The notes beneath the pieces were generated by a model that was not told where the DNA came from, made no database searches, and saw only the letters and a list, made by a program, of their open reading frames with translations. The position numbers and the translations under genes were made by a program. This document shows, piece after piece, positions 25,152-34,708 of a stretch of DNA of 34,810 nucleotides (its first letter is position 1; every line of letters begins with the position of its first letter). The stretch is from Bacteroidales bacterium (GTDB taxonomy: Bacteria; Bacteroidota; Bacteroidia; Bacteroidales; Bacteroidaceae), in the NCBI GenBank assembly GCA_029218405.1, contig JAQXRG010000028.1, positions 1-34,810 of the forward strand, read 5' to 3'.

Positions 25152-25157
25152 ACTCAA

Positions 25158-27584
25158 TTACTCACCTGTCTTCAAGGCTTTCGCTATCGAGTTAGCCATC
25201 GCCGCCCAATGGGCGCGAGTGGGAACGTCAGTGACCGCGGCAGAGGCCGTCTGTGCCTGACGTTGTATCTTCATGACTTCCTCGCGCACCAGTGCCTTGG
25301 CCTCGCCATCGCCTTTCGGGTCGTCCAGCAGCGACAATGCCTGCTCCACCCACCGCCGTTGCAGGTAACGACGGTACGTGTCCACCGGCTTCCGGGCCGG
25401 CAGTTCCGTAAACACGCAAGCCACCAAGTCTGACAAATACTCCTCGGGACGGTAGTTCTCCGGCGAACGGTCCGCAAACTGCCGCATACGTGCCAACGCT
25501 TCCAGATTGAGCAACGCCGTTGACCGAGCATTGACGGCCTGGTCCACCAACCGATAGACATACTGGTCGGGCTGGTCAGTCAGTCTGAACAGGTAGTCCT
25601 CGGCCACCAACCATTCGGGCTTATGAAACAGATGACGGTCCAGGAAGCCGAGCGCCTCCCGCTGGCGTTCCTTGGATACCGGAACATAAACAGGACCGGC
25701 TTCCTCCACACTCTTGTAATTCCGGTGAATACCGCCGATATTCGCACAGACATGACCCAGGTAGCGCCCGTACTGGGCGATGACTTCCCCATAAATACGG
25801 GCCAGGCCGGTATTCATATCCGCTTCCTGACGCGTCCAGTCAGGCAATGCCTGAACAATCCGACGCAGGTTCTTCAACCCATATTCGCTGGCCTTCATGG
25901 AATTGTCCCCCAAGTCCTCCCGTTGGCTGCGGGGGTCGATGCGGATTTCCTCACTGCCGAACCACAACCGGGGATTGGCTTCCAGCCGCGCGACAATCTC
26001 ACGGTTCCAAGCCAGATGGTCGGCTTCCTCATCTTCCAGGAACAGCGGCTTATATCCATACTCAATCGCCCATTTGTCGTACTCCCCGATGCGCGGATAA
26101 ATGCCCTTGGGCGAAATGTTGTCTTCGGGCTGGGCGACATAATTGAACCGGGCATAATCCATGATGGAAATGGTGTGCCCGTTGGCTTCCACCCATTCCT
26201 TGTCACGCAGCTTCTCCACAGGAGTCTGGCTGCTGGCCCCCATGTTATGACGGAGTCCCAACGTATGACCCACCTCATGGGAGGAGACAAAACGGACCAA
26301 GTCGCCCATCAGTTCCTCATCGAACTGCATCTTACGTGCCCGGGGGTCAATGGCACCCGCCTGAATCATGTACCAGTCGTGCACCAGCTTCATCACATTA
26401 TGGTACCAGCCGATATGGCTCTCGATAATCTCGCCGGAACGAGGGTCGTGCACCTGGGGCCCGTACGCATTGGGAATATCAGACGCTAAGTAGCGGATGA
26501 CCGAGAAACGGGCGTCTTCCAGGCTCATGGTCGAGTCATTCGGCCATTCCAGCGCATAGATAGCGTTCTTGAAACCGGCCCGTTCGAAGGCGGCCTGCCA
26601 ATCATTGACACCTGCTATGAGGTACTTGACCCATTGTTTGGGCGTGGCAGGGTCAATGTAGAACACAATAGGCTTCTGAGGCTCCACCAGCTCTCCCCGC
26701 TTCATCTTCTCCACATCCTCGGGACGAGGTTCCAACCGCCAGCGGGTGATGAACTTGCACTCCTTCACACTCTGCTGGTCGTCGGAGAACCACTGGAAGG
26801 AATCGGTGAAATAGCCCACCCGCAAGTCGAACCACCGTCGCTGCATGGGCTCTGTGGGCAACAGGACAAAAGAAGTGTTCAACAAGACGGACACCACACC
26901 GGTCTGTACACCAGCAGGCAGCACCGCTCCTGAAGAGCGGGTAGGCGTCCCCTGCTGCCGTGCGTTTTCCGGAGCGACGAAACGAAAGGTCTTCGTGGTA
27001 GTCACCTCCGTATTGATGGGATAGGTACGTATGCTCTGGATGGAAGAAGCCTCTTTCTTCAATTCCCCCAAGTGATACGCCTTCTTGCCTCTGGCATCGA
27101 AGGAAAAGGCCTGCACCTCTCCGGCAAAGAACGATGTCACGTTAATGCGGCTGGCTCCTTGCGCCCGACCCGTTATCTTGAAAACACCGAGAATCGGGTC
27201 TTCGCTGGAAATCCTGACGGCTTGCGCAATCCGGCTGCCCGGTGCGGCAGCCGCCTTCAGAATCATGGACCGCAACACCAACGTGCTGTCCACTCCTTTT
27301 TCCCAATAGACCGTCTGGTTGTTCACCATCTCACCGCCGTACACGCCGGCATTGACAGGGCTGGCCACATAACGGGTCACCGCCAGGACAGGACGCCCCA
27401 TGAGGGAGTCAGGCACCGACAGATACCAGTCCGCCCCTTTCCGGGCCACCCCAAACAGTCCTTCCTGCCAGGTCATTTCCGACAGGGGCTGCCGCGTGCC
27501 GGCAGGGTGCTTGACACGCTTGGCCACTGCCGATGCCAACAGACAGACCGACAGGACCATATATACTACTACTCGTTTCATCAT
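25158..27584 (-). CDS. Secreted zinc-dependent metalloprotease (DUF5117/DUF5118-type, metzincin-like)
   Basis: This 808-residue protein has a signal peptide (about 1-21, ending ASAVA). N-terminal DUF5118/DUF5117-like regions follow (about 40-400, with DSLMGRPVLAVTRY and FYIDPATPKQWVKYLIAGVNDWQAAFE). The catalytic site is HEVGHTLGLRH, with zinc ligands H436, H440 and H446 and base E437. It is followed by SIMDYARFNY, which looks like the Met-turn of metzincins. A long helical C-terminal domain completes it. It should degrade proteins or large peptides in the periplasm or outside the cell. It starts 6 bases after the S9 peptidase stop and is the last gene of the SusC/SusD operon, so its products are probably imported or used by that system. 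Confidence 0.92.
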   Translation of the reverse strand: MMKRVVVYMVLSVCLLASAVAKRVKHPAGTRQPLSEMTWQEGLFGVARKGADWYLSVPDSLMGRPVLAVTRYVASPVNAGVYGGEMVNNQTVYWEKGVDSTLVLRSMILKAAAAPGSRIAQAVRISSEDPILGVFKITGRAQGASRINVTSFFAGEVQAFSFDARGKKAYHLGELKKEASSIQSIRTYPINTEVTTTKTFRFVAPENARQQGTPTRSSGAVLPAGVQTGVVSVLLNTSFVLLPTEPMQRRWFDLRVGYFTDSFQWFSDDQQSVKECKFITRWRLEPRPEDVEKMKRGELVEPQKPIVFYIDPATPKQWVKYLIAGVNDWQAAFERAGFKNAIYALEWPNDSTMSLEDARFSVIRYLASDIPNAYGPQVHDPRSGEIIESHIGWYHNVMKLVHDWYMIQAGAIDPRARKMQFDEELMGDLVRFVSSHEVGHTLGLRHNMGASSQTPVEKLRDKEWVEANGHTISIMDYARFNYVAQPEDNISPKGIYPRIGEYDKWAIEYGYKPLFLEDEEADHLAWNREIVARLEANPRLWFGSEEIRIDPRSQREDLGDNSMKASEYGLKNLRRIVQALPDWTRQEADMNTGLARIYGEVIAQYGRYLGHVCANIGGIHRNYKSVEEAGPVYVPVSKERQREALGFLDRHLFHKPEWLVAEDYLFRLTDQPDQYVYRLVDQAVNARSTALLNLEALARMRQFADRSPENYRPEEYLSDLVACVFTELPARKPVDTYRRYLQRRWVEQALSLLDDPKGDGEAKALVREEVMKIQRQAQTASAAVTDVPTRAHWAAMANSIAKALKTGE

Positions 27585-27590
27585 CAGCTG

Positions 27591-29564
27591 TTATTTGATT
27601 TCCTTATGTTCAATCACTTCCTCAATGAAACGGAAACACTCATGGTAGAAGCGGTAGCTGTTCGCCTTGCCTTTCACGCCGTGTCCCAGTCCCTCGAACT
27701 CCAGGTACCGGTGCGGCAGACGCAGATGAACCAGCATGCGGTCCATCAACCGGGAACCTTCGATGTCCACACGGTTGTCATGGTTGCCGTGCACCAGCAA
27801 CAACGGACCGCTCAGCTTCTCCGCATGAAACAAGGGTGAACGGTCCACAATCTTGGCTTGGTCAGTGACCGGATTTCCGGCTTCCAGTTCCGTCCAGTCG
27901 GGAATGTTGGAATGTGTATGTTGGTAGATGATGTCACAGAATCCAGCCGTCTCTACTCCAAACCCGAAGGGGAAGGAAGCCTTGTGGCCGTTCACCTCGC
28001 CGGGGAACGTCAGCAGACGCATGGTCGCATAACCGCCATGGCTGACCCCGAAACAGCCGACCCGTTCGGCGGGGATGTTCAGCTTTTCCGAAATGTACTT
28101 GGCACACTCAATGATGTCGATTATCTCATTTCCCCCCAGGTCCTTGTCGTTCAAGGCTGCAAAGTCCCGGCCGAAACCGGAGCTGCCACGGGGCGAAGCA
28201 CTGAGCACGTAAATGCCGGCCTTTCCGTAAATCTGGTATTCCTGGTCGTAACGGTTGTCTCCGCCATAGAATGACTCGAGCATCACACAGCTCTTGTCAG
28301 CAGGCAGCGGATGCTTGGGCTTGAACAGATATGCATGAATCATGCGGGACTTGCCCGTGGCCGGATCGATGTCGAACGTGGGGATGGACAGGCGTTCCAC
28401 ATCAGTCTGGATCAGCTTGTCCTTCAGGTCCTGGGGCAGGTCGAACGACACACGTGTATCCATTTTCTTCTTGCCCACGGTAATGTCCTGAATCTGGAAG
28501 AGGGTGGTCACATTGCTGGCCAACAGCTTCACTTGGTTGCCCTTGTGGGCCGCCACACTCAGCTCCATGTCAGAGGTCTGGCGGTAAACAACCTTGCACG
28601 AAGGTATCTCTAACAACATCATGGAAGTCTCTATCGGAGTGGACTGCAAGGCAAAAAGATACTTGGACTTTCCCACGGTCACATAGCATACATCCCCCAG
28701 GTCGGCCGTGAAGTGGGTCTTTTGTTCCACCTGCATCGTACGGGCATTGAAGGAATATAGGTTCTTGAAACCATCTTGGTCGGAGAAGAAGAAGCACTCA
28801 TCATTGCTGGCCCACTCCTCCATCACGTCACAACCCGCATAACTGGCCTTCAGCGAAGGATTGGTCAGGACAGTGGACTCCTTGGTTTCCAAATCAATAT
28901 ACAACACATTGCAGTACTGACGATCCATCTCCTTGAGGGCCAGCAACAGCAAGCCCTTTCCATCAGGACGCCAGCTGATGCTTCCCCACGTATAACGGAA
29001 ATCCGCCTTGTCCGTACAAATGAGCCGGTCCTCCAACGTGGTAAGGTCCAGAATATGCAGTTCGTCCAGACGCTGCTCGTTCTGTCCCATGCGGGAGACA
29101 TAAGCAATCTTGTCTTGAGTGGGATTGAAGTCCCAGGCATAGATATACGGGACATCAGTCAGTCTCACATTCTTCGGATTCGTCAGGTCACTCCGGTAGA
29201 TGTTGATGATTTCCTCGTTGCTCTCGTCACCAATCCAGTACATGCAGTTGTCCTTGGCGTTGTAACGAGGACTCCAGCAATTGCGTTTCGACAGATTGGC
29301 GTCGATGGCATCCTTGGCCTGGTCCAGTGTAGCGGTCCCGTCCAATGGAATCCATTGCAGGCGGTTCTCGTCAGAGGTCTTCAAAAAGAACAGTTTGTCA
29401 CCCTCCTTACTCACCGAGAACTGCGAGTAAGGAAATTCTTCAAAGAAAGGCGCGATCTCGATGGTGCGCCCTTCGAACTCAATCGCTGAACCAGGAACGG
29501 CTGGTTGCGAAAAAGCCGGCGACCCTATAAGGGCCACCAGCCATGCAATGATATATTTATTCAT
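27591..29564 (-). CDS. S9 family serine peptidase (prolyl oligopeptidase/DPP type)
   Basis: This 657-residue exported peptidase has a signal peptide (ending PAFSQ) and an N-terminal beta-propeller (about 30-390, with repeats such as SWRPDGKGLLLLAL). The C-terminal alpha/beta-hydrolase domain has a complete triad: S508 in GVSHGGY, D596 in HGNHDNRVD and H628 in GLGHGVKGK. S9 enzymes release short or dipeptides, often after proline; the propeller limits access to oligopeptides. It lies 13 bases after SusD and 6 bases before the zinc protease, so the three are co-transcribed. Its specificity (DPP IV-like, oligopeptidase or acylaminoacyl type) cannot be read from the sequence. Confidence 0.93.
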   Translation of the reverse strand: MNKYIIAWLVALIGSPAFSQPAVPGSAIEFEGRTIEIAPFFEEFPYSQFSVSKEGDKLFFLKTSDENRLQWIPLDGTATLDQAKDAIDANLSKRNCWSPRYNAKDNCMYWIGDESNEEIINIYRSDLTNPKNVRLTDVPYIYAWDFNPTQDKIAYVSRMGQNEQRLDELHILDLTTLEDRLICTDKADFRYTWGSISWRPDGKGLLLLALKEMDRQYCNVLYIDLETKESTVLTNPSLKASYAGCDVMEEWASNDECFFFSDQDGFKNLYSFNARTMQVEQKTHFTADLGDVCYVTVGKSKYLFALQSTPIETSMMLLEIPSCKVVYRQTSDMELSVAAHKGNQVKLLASNVTTLFQIQDITVGKKKMDTRVSFDLPQDLKDKLIQTDVERLSIPTFDIDPATGKSRMIHAYLFKPKHPLPADKSCVMLESFYGGDNRYDQEYQIYGKAGIYVLSASPRGSSGFGRDFAALNDKDLGGNEIIDIIECAKYISEKLNIPAERVGCFGVSHGGYATMRLLTFPGEVNGHKASFPFGFGVETAGFCDIIYQHTHSNIPDWTELEAGNPVTDQAKIVDRSPLFHAEKLSGPLLLVHGNHDNRVDIEGSRLMDRMLVHLRLPHRYLEFEGLGHGVKGKANSYRFYHECFRFIEEVIEHKEIK

Positions 29565-29577
29565 TCAATTAAAAGAG

Positions 29578-31155
29578 TTACTTTGCCCAATAATCATTCT
29601 GTCCGGCACTGTAGTTATCCTTGTAATTCGGATTGTACTTCAACTCTGTGTCAGGAATCGGGAACATCATACGGGGGCTGTTGGCCGACAGATGCTTCAG
29701 GTCTTCGTCACACCAATGGTCCTCGCCCACACGGTTCAGCGGCATCTGCAGACGCTTGATGTCACCGATGGCAAACCCTTCGCCATACAACTCGCGACGG
29801 CGTTCCTGGTAAATCTCATCCATATTAATGGAAGTGGAGACACGGCCGTTGCGTTGCTGCTGCAAGGCATTGAGTACGTTCAAGGCATCTTGGGGCTTGT
29901 TTTGACGGAACAGGGCCTCGGCCTCAATCAGGTAAGCCTCGGCGATACGTGCCAACGGATAATCGGCGATACCCAACGAACCATCGTTGTTGAACTTGGC
30001 GGTGAAGAAGCCGTCTTCCGGACTGATGTAGCAGGGGAAGAGGGCACGGCAGTCGGTGAAAATGCCGTTCTCATCCTTCGCAAAGGTATTGACAAACGAG
30101 GCGGCCACGCGCACGGTGCTGTAACCTTGCATATAGTCCACTCCTTTTGTACTCAGGTACGAGTATCTTTCTGACACGGAGCTGCCGGGCACCTGGGTGC
30201 CATAAGCGGCCGTACCGAAACCGGAGTGCTCATCCATGGCAGTGGCGGCATGATAGAACGAAGGAATGGACGCATAAATGTTAGTGGTTTCCGAGTTGAA
30301 GTTGGCTCCCCACAACCATTCGCTGTTAGCGTGCATGAAGCCGGCCTGGTATTCGCTCGGGCTCATCAGGTTACTGCCGTCAAAGGTATTGGAAGCGGCA
30401 ATCTCCGCATACTTGGAGGCATTGGTGTAATCGTTGATTTCCAGATAGGTGCGGGCCAGCAAGAGGGCGGCAGCCTTGGGATTGATGTAATAGAAGTTGT
30501 TGGAAGCACTGACGTGCTCATAAGCATACTTCAGGTCACTGATAATCTGGTCCAGCGATTCCTTCAGGTTCGAACGGGTCACCATCAGGGTGTTGTCGGC
30601 ACTGGCGGGAGTCAGTCGGAGGAACAGTCCCTTTCCGTTGTCGCCTCCGTACTGAGGATTGTTGTAGGCGGCACAATAAAGGCGGTACAGGTTCAGGAAA
30701 TTCCATCCGCGCACGCCATGTGCCTGCGCCACCAGGTCCTCACACCCGGCCGGCAGTTTCTCTGCGTTCGAAATCAACATGTTGCAGTTACCGATGGCCG
30801 TATAGGCCTTCACCCACATATAAGGAGAATAGGCACTCCACCAACCGTCCACCACCGCAGGATACTGCGTGTAGTTATAAGCATACATCAGCCACTTGTA
30901 CGTGGAATAGCCGAAGTTACCGTTCGTTATCTTGATGTCATTTCCCATCACCTCCTGGGCAATCTGTCCGATGGTCAGGTAATGGAAATGTTCCGTAGCG
31001 GCATAGGCACCCATCAGCACCGTCTTGGCGTTTTCATAAGAGGTCACCACTGTCTCGTCCGACAAAGAGGTACTGGGATTCTGATAAAGTTCATCATCCG
31101 AACAAGCCGTAGCCAAGGCCAACAGGCCAGACAAAAACAAATATTTAGCTTTCAT
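29578..31155 (-). CDS. RagB/SusD-family surface lipoprotein
   Basis: This 525-residue protein has a lipobox with Cys18 in LATAC, followed by SDDELY, which predicts a surface lipoprotein. The SusD-like N-terminal region (NAKTVLMGAYAATEHFHYL, AVVDGWWSAYSPYMWVKAYTAIGNCN, AHGVRGWNFLNLYRLYCAAY) and the C-terminal SusD domain (LARIAEAYLIEAEALFRQN, IYQERRRELYGEGFAIGDIKRL) are both clear. SusD proteins form a lid over a SusC barrel and capture the ligand. It follows SusC by 26 bases. Because the downstream genes are peptidases and not glycosidases, the ligand is likely oligopeptides, as for RagB of Porphyromonas gingivalis. Confidence 0.95.
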   Translation of the reverse strand: MKAKYLFLSGLLALATACSDDELYQNPSTSLSDETVVTSYENAKTVLMGAYAATEHFHYLTIGQIAQEVMGNDIKITNGNFGYSTYKWLMYAYNYTQYPAVVDGWWSAYSPYMWVKAYTAIGNCNMLISNAEKLPAGCEDLVAQAHGVRGWNFLNLYRLYCAAYNNPQYGGDNGKGLFLRLTPASADNTLMVTRSNLKESLDQIISDLKYAYEHVSASNNFYYINPKAAALLLARTYLEINDYTNASKYAEIAASNTFDGSNLMSPSEYQAGFMHANSEWLWGANFNSETTNIYASIPSFYHAATAMDEHSGFGTAAYGTQVPGSSVSERYSYLSTKGVDYMQGYSTVRVAASFVNTFAKDENGIFTDCRALFPCYISPEDGFFTAKFNNDGSLGIADYPLARIAEAYLIEAEALFRQNKPQDALNVLNALQQQRNGRVSTSINMDEIYQERRRELYGEGFAIGDIKRLQMPLNRVGEDHWCDEDLKHLSANSPRMMFPIPDTELKYNPNYKDNYSAGQNDYWAK

Positions 31156-31181
31156 ACAGGATTCTATAGATTATAAATAAA

Positions 31182-34100
31182 TTAGAAAGTAACATTCACA
31201 CCCACTGTCCAGGTTCTGGGAGTCGGAGTGGCAGGATAGAGACGGTAACCGTGTACACCGTAAACATCCAGGTCATCATACCCCTGATAGTCGGACATGA
31301 ACCATGTGGCGAGATTGTCCACACTGGCGAACACACGGGCGCTGCTGACAGCGTTGGCCAAGCACGGAATGCGCGGTAAGGTGTACGACAGTGTAATGTT
31401 CTTCACCTTCAGGTACGAAGCGTCATACAAGAACCGGCTCGACAAGCTGCTGGAAGCTGCGTTGGCACCAATCTTCGGGAACTCGCTGTTCTTGTTGCTT
31501 TCCGACCAGGCGTTCAGGTTGTCCGTATGCATGTTGGTACCGAAGTTGCTGCTACCGTCCATCAACGTAGCATACAATCCATCATACACCTTGCCACCGA
31601 ACTGATAGTTCAACTGAATGGAGAGGTCGAAGTTCCTGTACGACAGTTTGTTGGTGAAACCACCATAGACATCGGGGGTAGAACGGCCCTGACGTTCGTA
31701 CGTTGCCTCACTGTACGTGCTGGTGGTCGTGCGTGTTCCGTTCGCATCTACCTTGTACCACAACGGCTGTCCGTTGCTCGAGTCCACACCTGCCCAGGTC
31801 GGCATGTAGAACTCGTACTGGCTGCCCCCTACGCTCCAAATCTTCTGGTAGGAGGTCTGCTGGATATCGTTGTCACCATAGAGGTCCTTGATCTCATCCT
31901 TGATGAAGGAAGCGTTCAGTTCCATGTTCCACTTCAACGGAGTGTCGCGGAGCACCTGTGCGCCCAATACCAGTTCCACACCATAGTTGGCAGTCTTGGC
32001 AGCGTTCATCTTCAGTTTGGTCAGACCGGTCTCCGAAGAGATGGGCAGGTCATACAGCAGGCCGTCGGAGGTCTTGTTGAAGTAGTCCACCGAACCATAG
32101 AAACGGTTCCAGAAGCTGAAGTCCACACCCACGTTGAGCATCTTCTGCTTTTCCCAACCCAGGTTCGTATTGGCCAGCTGGGTCAGCCACGCACCGTTAT
32201 ATACATCGTATTTGTAATCAGCGCTGACTTCCCACAAGCCCAAGGACTGGTAGCGTTCCAAGCCGCCCTTGTTACCGGAAGTACCATAACTCAGACGGAG
32301 CTTCAGGTTGTCAATCCACTCCACGTCTTTCAGGAAGTCTTCCTGCTTCAGGCGCCAGGAGAAACCGGCACTCCAGAAAGAACCCCACTTGGTGTCGGTA
32401 CCGAACACGGACGAACCGTCCCGACGGATGCTGAACGAAGCGTTGTACTTGTCATTGTACGAATACTCACCACGGCCGAAGTACGAGATCAGCACTTCTT
32501 TCGTAGAATAAGAAGACGGAGAAAAACTGCCCGCAGCGACATCCAGTTCCTGCATGTCACCCAGCAGGTCACGGCCGCCGGCATACAAGTACTCGTACTG
32601 GCTCCGCCAATACTCCATACCTGCCATCAGGTTCATCTGGTGTTTTTCAGCGAACGTACGTGCATAAGAGATGGTATTGGTAGAAGTGTACATCAAATCC
32701 ACTGTGTGGTACTTGTCCAAACGGCCGTTGTAAGCGGGGCCGTTACCGTGCTCCTTGTTCCAGTAACGATGCTCATCGTTCGTGATGAAGTCCGGCGAGA
32801 AGACTGTCTTCAGCTTCAGACCGGCAATCGGTTCGAGTTCCAGGTACGTCGTTGCCAACAGACGGTAGGTCTTGGTGCGGTGTGTGTCCATATTCGGAAT
32901 GGCCAGCGGGTTGAAATCCAACGAAACGGGATTGGTGAAATTGTACTGGAGCTCACCGTTGGCATCCAATACCGGTTTGCCTTCCTTGTCCACCACGTAA
33001 ACAGGCACACCACCAGGGAACGTCAAAGAGTTGTACAGAGGGCTGGCACCGGCCGAACCGGCCACTGTCGTGTTCTGGACAGAATGAGAGAAGTTCACGT
33101 TCAAGCCCGCACGCAACCAGTTATTGGCCTTTGTGTCAATGTTGATTTTAGCGGAATAACGTTTGTAGTCAGCTGCCGGGGCGATACCGTCCTGATTCAG
33201 GTAACCCACCGAGAAGAAATGAGTCGTACGGTCGTTACCACCGCTCACGTTGACAGTATAGTCCTGTGTGGCGGCTGTCTTGAACACTTCCTTCTGCCAG
33301 TCAGTGTCCACCACAATGCGTGCGCCGCTGACCACGTTTCCGTTGGTGTCCAAAGGATAGTCGTTGTTATAGGGGTTGTGCGTAATGGCCCCCTGCGTCT
33401 GCTCGTTGGCCCAATCCGATCCCTTGCCCTGTGCGTTGTAGTAGTTGAACAAGGTCTTGTAGTATTGTTCCGAGTTCATGATGTCATAGGCCTCCCCCAG
33501 TTTGGCCCAAGAGAACTTGGCGTCCAAGGAGACTTTTGTCTTACCGCTCTTACCACTTTTGGTCGTAATCAGCACGACACCATTAGCGGCACGTGAGCCG
33601 TACAAGGCAGCGGCAGCGGCATCCTTCAGCACTGTAATCGACTCAATGTCGTTCGAGTTTAAGGAAGCTAGAATGTTACTGGAAGAATCGTTACCATCTG
33701 CCACCTGGCTGTACTCCATATTGGAAGTAGCCACACCGTCAATCACAATCAACGGCTCGTTCGAAGCGTTCAGAGAACCGGATCCACGGATGCGGAACGA
33801 AGTGGAAGAACCCGGCTGACCACCGGCAGAGAGAACTTGCACACCTGCCAGCTGACCGGCAAGCGACTTATCGACAGAAGCGGCAGGAGTCTTAATCTTT
33901 TCCTGGTCCAAGACAGCGGCCGAACCCGTAAAGGCAGAACGCTTGGTAGTACCATACGCCACTACCATCACTTCATCCAACTCTTCCGAGTCTGTTTTCA
34001 ACACTACCCGTACATTGGGACGCACAGCCACTTTCTGGGACTTCATGCCAATGTAGGAAATCACCAAATGCTTCACAGAAGCCGGAAGATTGCTCAACGA

Positions 34101-34280
34101 GAAATGGCCGTCAATGTCGGTAATGGTACCAATAGTGGTTCCCTCAGCCAAAATGGAAGCACCGACAACAGGCTGCTCATCCTCTTCAGAGATAACGATA
34201 CCCGAGACTTTTGCGGTCTGGGCCATTACACCTATCGTAATAAACACATAGGTGAGGAGTAACATTAACTTCTTACTCAT
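31182..34280 (-). CDS. RagA/SusC-family TonB-linked outer-membrane protein
   Basis: This 1032-residue protein has a signal peptide (1-20, ending GVMAQ), a carboxypeptidase-D regulatory-like domain (about 23-105, VSGIVISEEDEQPVVGASI) and the SusC plug signature (DEVMVVAYGTTKRSAFTGS near 112). The plug proper includes LAGQLAGVQVLS and VLKDAAAAALYGSRAANGVVLITTKSG. A 22-strand-type barrel follows, ending VGVNVTF. It has no N-terminal STN domain, so it is not the kind that signals to an anti-sigma factor. It forms the import pore of the pair with SusD and heads the four-gene operon ending in two peptidases. The promoter and a palindrome lie directly upstream. Confidence 0.95.
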   Translation of the reverse strand: MSKKLMLLLTYVFITIGVMAQTAKVSGIVISEEDEQPVVGASILAEGTTIGTITDIDGHFSLSNLPASVKHLVISYIGMKSQKVAVRPNVRVVLKTDSEELDEVMVVAYGTTKRSAFTGSAAVLDQEKIKTPAASVDKSLAGQLAGVQVLSAGGQPGSSTSFRIRGSGSLNASNEPLIVIDGVATSNMEYSQVADGNDSSSNILASLNSNDIESITVLKDAAAAALYGSRAANGVVLITTKSGKSGKTKVSLDAKFSWAKLGEAYDIMNSEQYYKTLFNYYNAQGKGSDWANEQTQGAITHNPYNNDYPLDTNGNVVSGARIVVDTDWQKEVFKTAATQDYTVNVSGGNDRTTHFFSVGYLNQDGIAPAADYKRYSAKINIDTKANNWLRAGLNVNFSHSVQNTTVAGSAGASPLYNSLTFPGGVPVYVVDKEGKPVLDANGELQYNFTNPVSLDFNPLAIPNMDTHRTKTYRLLATTYLELEPIAGLKLKTVFSPDFITNDEHRYWNKEHGNGPAYNGRLDKYHTVDLMYTSTNTISYARTFAEKHQMNLMAGMEYWRSQYEYLYAGGRDLLGDMQELDVAAGSFSPSSYSTKEVLISYFGRGEYSYNDKYNASFSIRRDGSSVFGTDTKWGSFWSAGFSWRLKQEDFLKDVEWIDNLKLRLSYGTSGNKGGLERYQSLGLWEVSADYKYDVYNGAWLTQLANTNLGWEKQKMLNVGVDFSFWNRFYGSVDYFNKTSDGLLYDLPISSETGLTKLKMNAAKTANYGVELVLGAQVLRDTPLKWNMELNASFIKDEIKDLYGDNDIQQTSYQKIWSVGGSQYEFYMPTWAGVDSSNGQPLWYKVDANGTRTTTSTYSEATYERQGRSTPDVYGGFTNKLSYRNFDLSIQLNYQFGGKVYDGLYATLMDGSSNFGTNMHTDNLNAWSESNKNSEFPKIGANAASSSLSSRFLYDASYLKVKNITLSYTLPRIPCLANAVSSARVFASVDNLATWFMSDYQGYDDLDVYGVHGYRLYPATPTPRTWTVGVNVTF

Positions 34281-34326
34281 ACACTCTCATTTAATTTAAA
34301 TAAATATAGTTATTATTAATCGGGCG

Positions 34327-34375
34327 CAAAGATAGAGATATTCCAGTAAGTATGCAATACCAAAAGAATGGTATT
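34327..34375 (-). promoter_or_regulatory. Promoter and palindromic operator candidate of the peptide-utilisation operon
   Basis: A perfect -7 box, TATCTTTG, is at 34327-34334 (minus strand), with a TTG core at 34355-34357 after 20 bases. Just upstream, overlapping the -33 region by two bases, is a perfect palindrome, AATACCA-N6-TGGTATT (34356-34375). A protein bound there could either block or contact RNA polymerase. Upstream to about 34560 the DNA is very AT-rich, with a small TGCAT-N5-ATGCA repeat (34418-34432) and no gene. Confidence 0.6.
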
Positions 34376-34660
34376 TTGTCACCAAATGAAGAAAAAGATT
34401 AATAAATTATAGATATATGCATAAAAAATGCACAATATGATACTATTTTTCGCCAAAAATATAACTCAAATAAAGCAGGAAGGACGAAAAAAAGAGGAAG
34501 ACAAAAAGGCTTGATTCTTAAAAACAGGGGAAACAATTAAGGAATCATAACATTTCAGCCATCCTCAGAAGGCCCTACAAACACTTCCTGCGCACCTCCC
34601 GTAGCCAAAGGGAGATGACGGGCCTCACGAAACAGAGAAGAAGACTCAGCCAACTGCTCT
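34376..34660. other. Gene-free spacer between the rRNA operon and the SusC promoter
   Basis: No open frame, tRNA or repeat of note is seen here. The left part is strongly A/T-rich with A-runs, which may serve as an UP-like element for the promoter to its left. The right part is of average composition. Confidence 0.6.
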
Positions 34661-34703
34661 GAAAAAAGGAAAAGCCCCGGAGAACCTTTCGGCTTCCGGG
34701 GCT
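34661..34703 (-). terminator. Intrinsic terminator of the rRNA operon
   Basis: On the minus strand a perfect 9-bp stem (AGCCCCGGA at 34673-34681, TCCGGGGCT at 34695-34703) with a 13-nt loop is followed by a T-rich tail (complement of 34662-34672). It lies 6 bases after the 5S rRNA end, a textbook position. Confidence 0.9.
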
Positions 34704-34708
34704 TCCAA

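Noticed and set aside
23781-25157. 458-codon open frame opposite nadB
   Set aside because: Shadow of nadB caused by codon bias; it also runs through the shared terminator hairpin.
31527-33596. 689-codon open frame on the plus strand opposite SusC
   Set aside because: Antisense shadow of the SusC gene with Val/His/Arg-rich low-quality translation and no recognisable motif.
34376-34660. tRNA genes next to the 5S rRNA
   Set aside because: No cloverleaf or TTC-loop sequence could be found after the 5S gene; the terminator follows directly.
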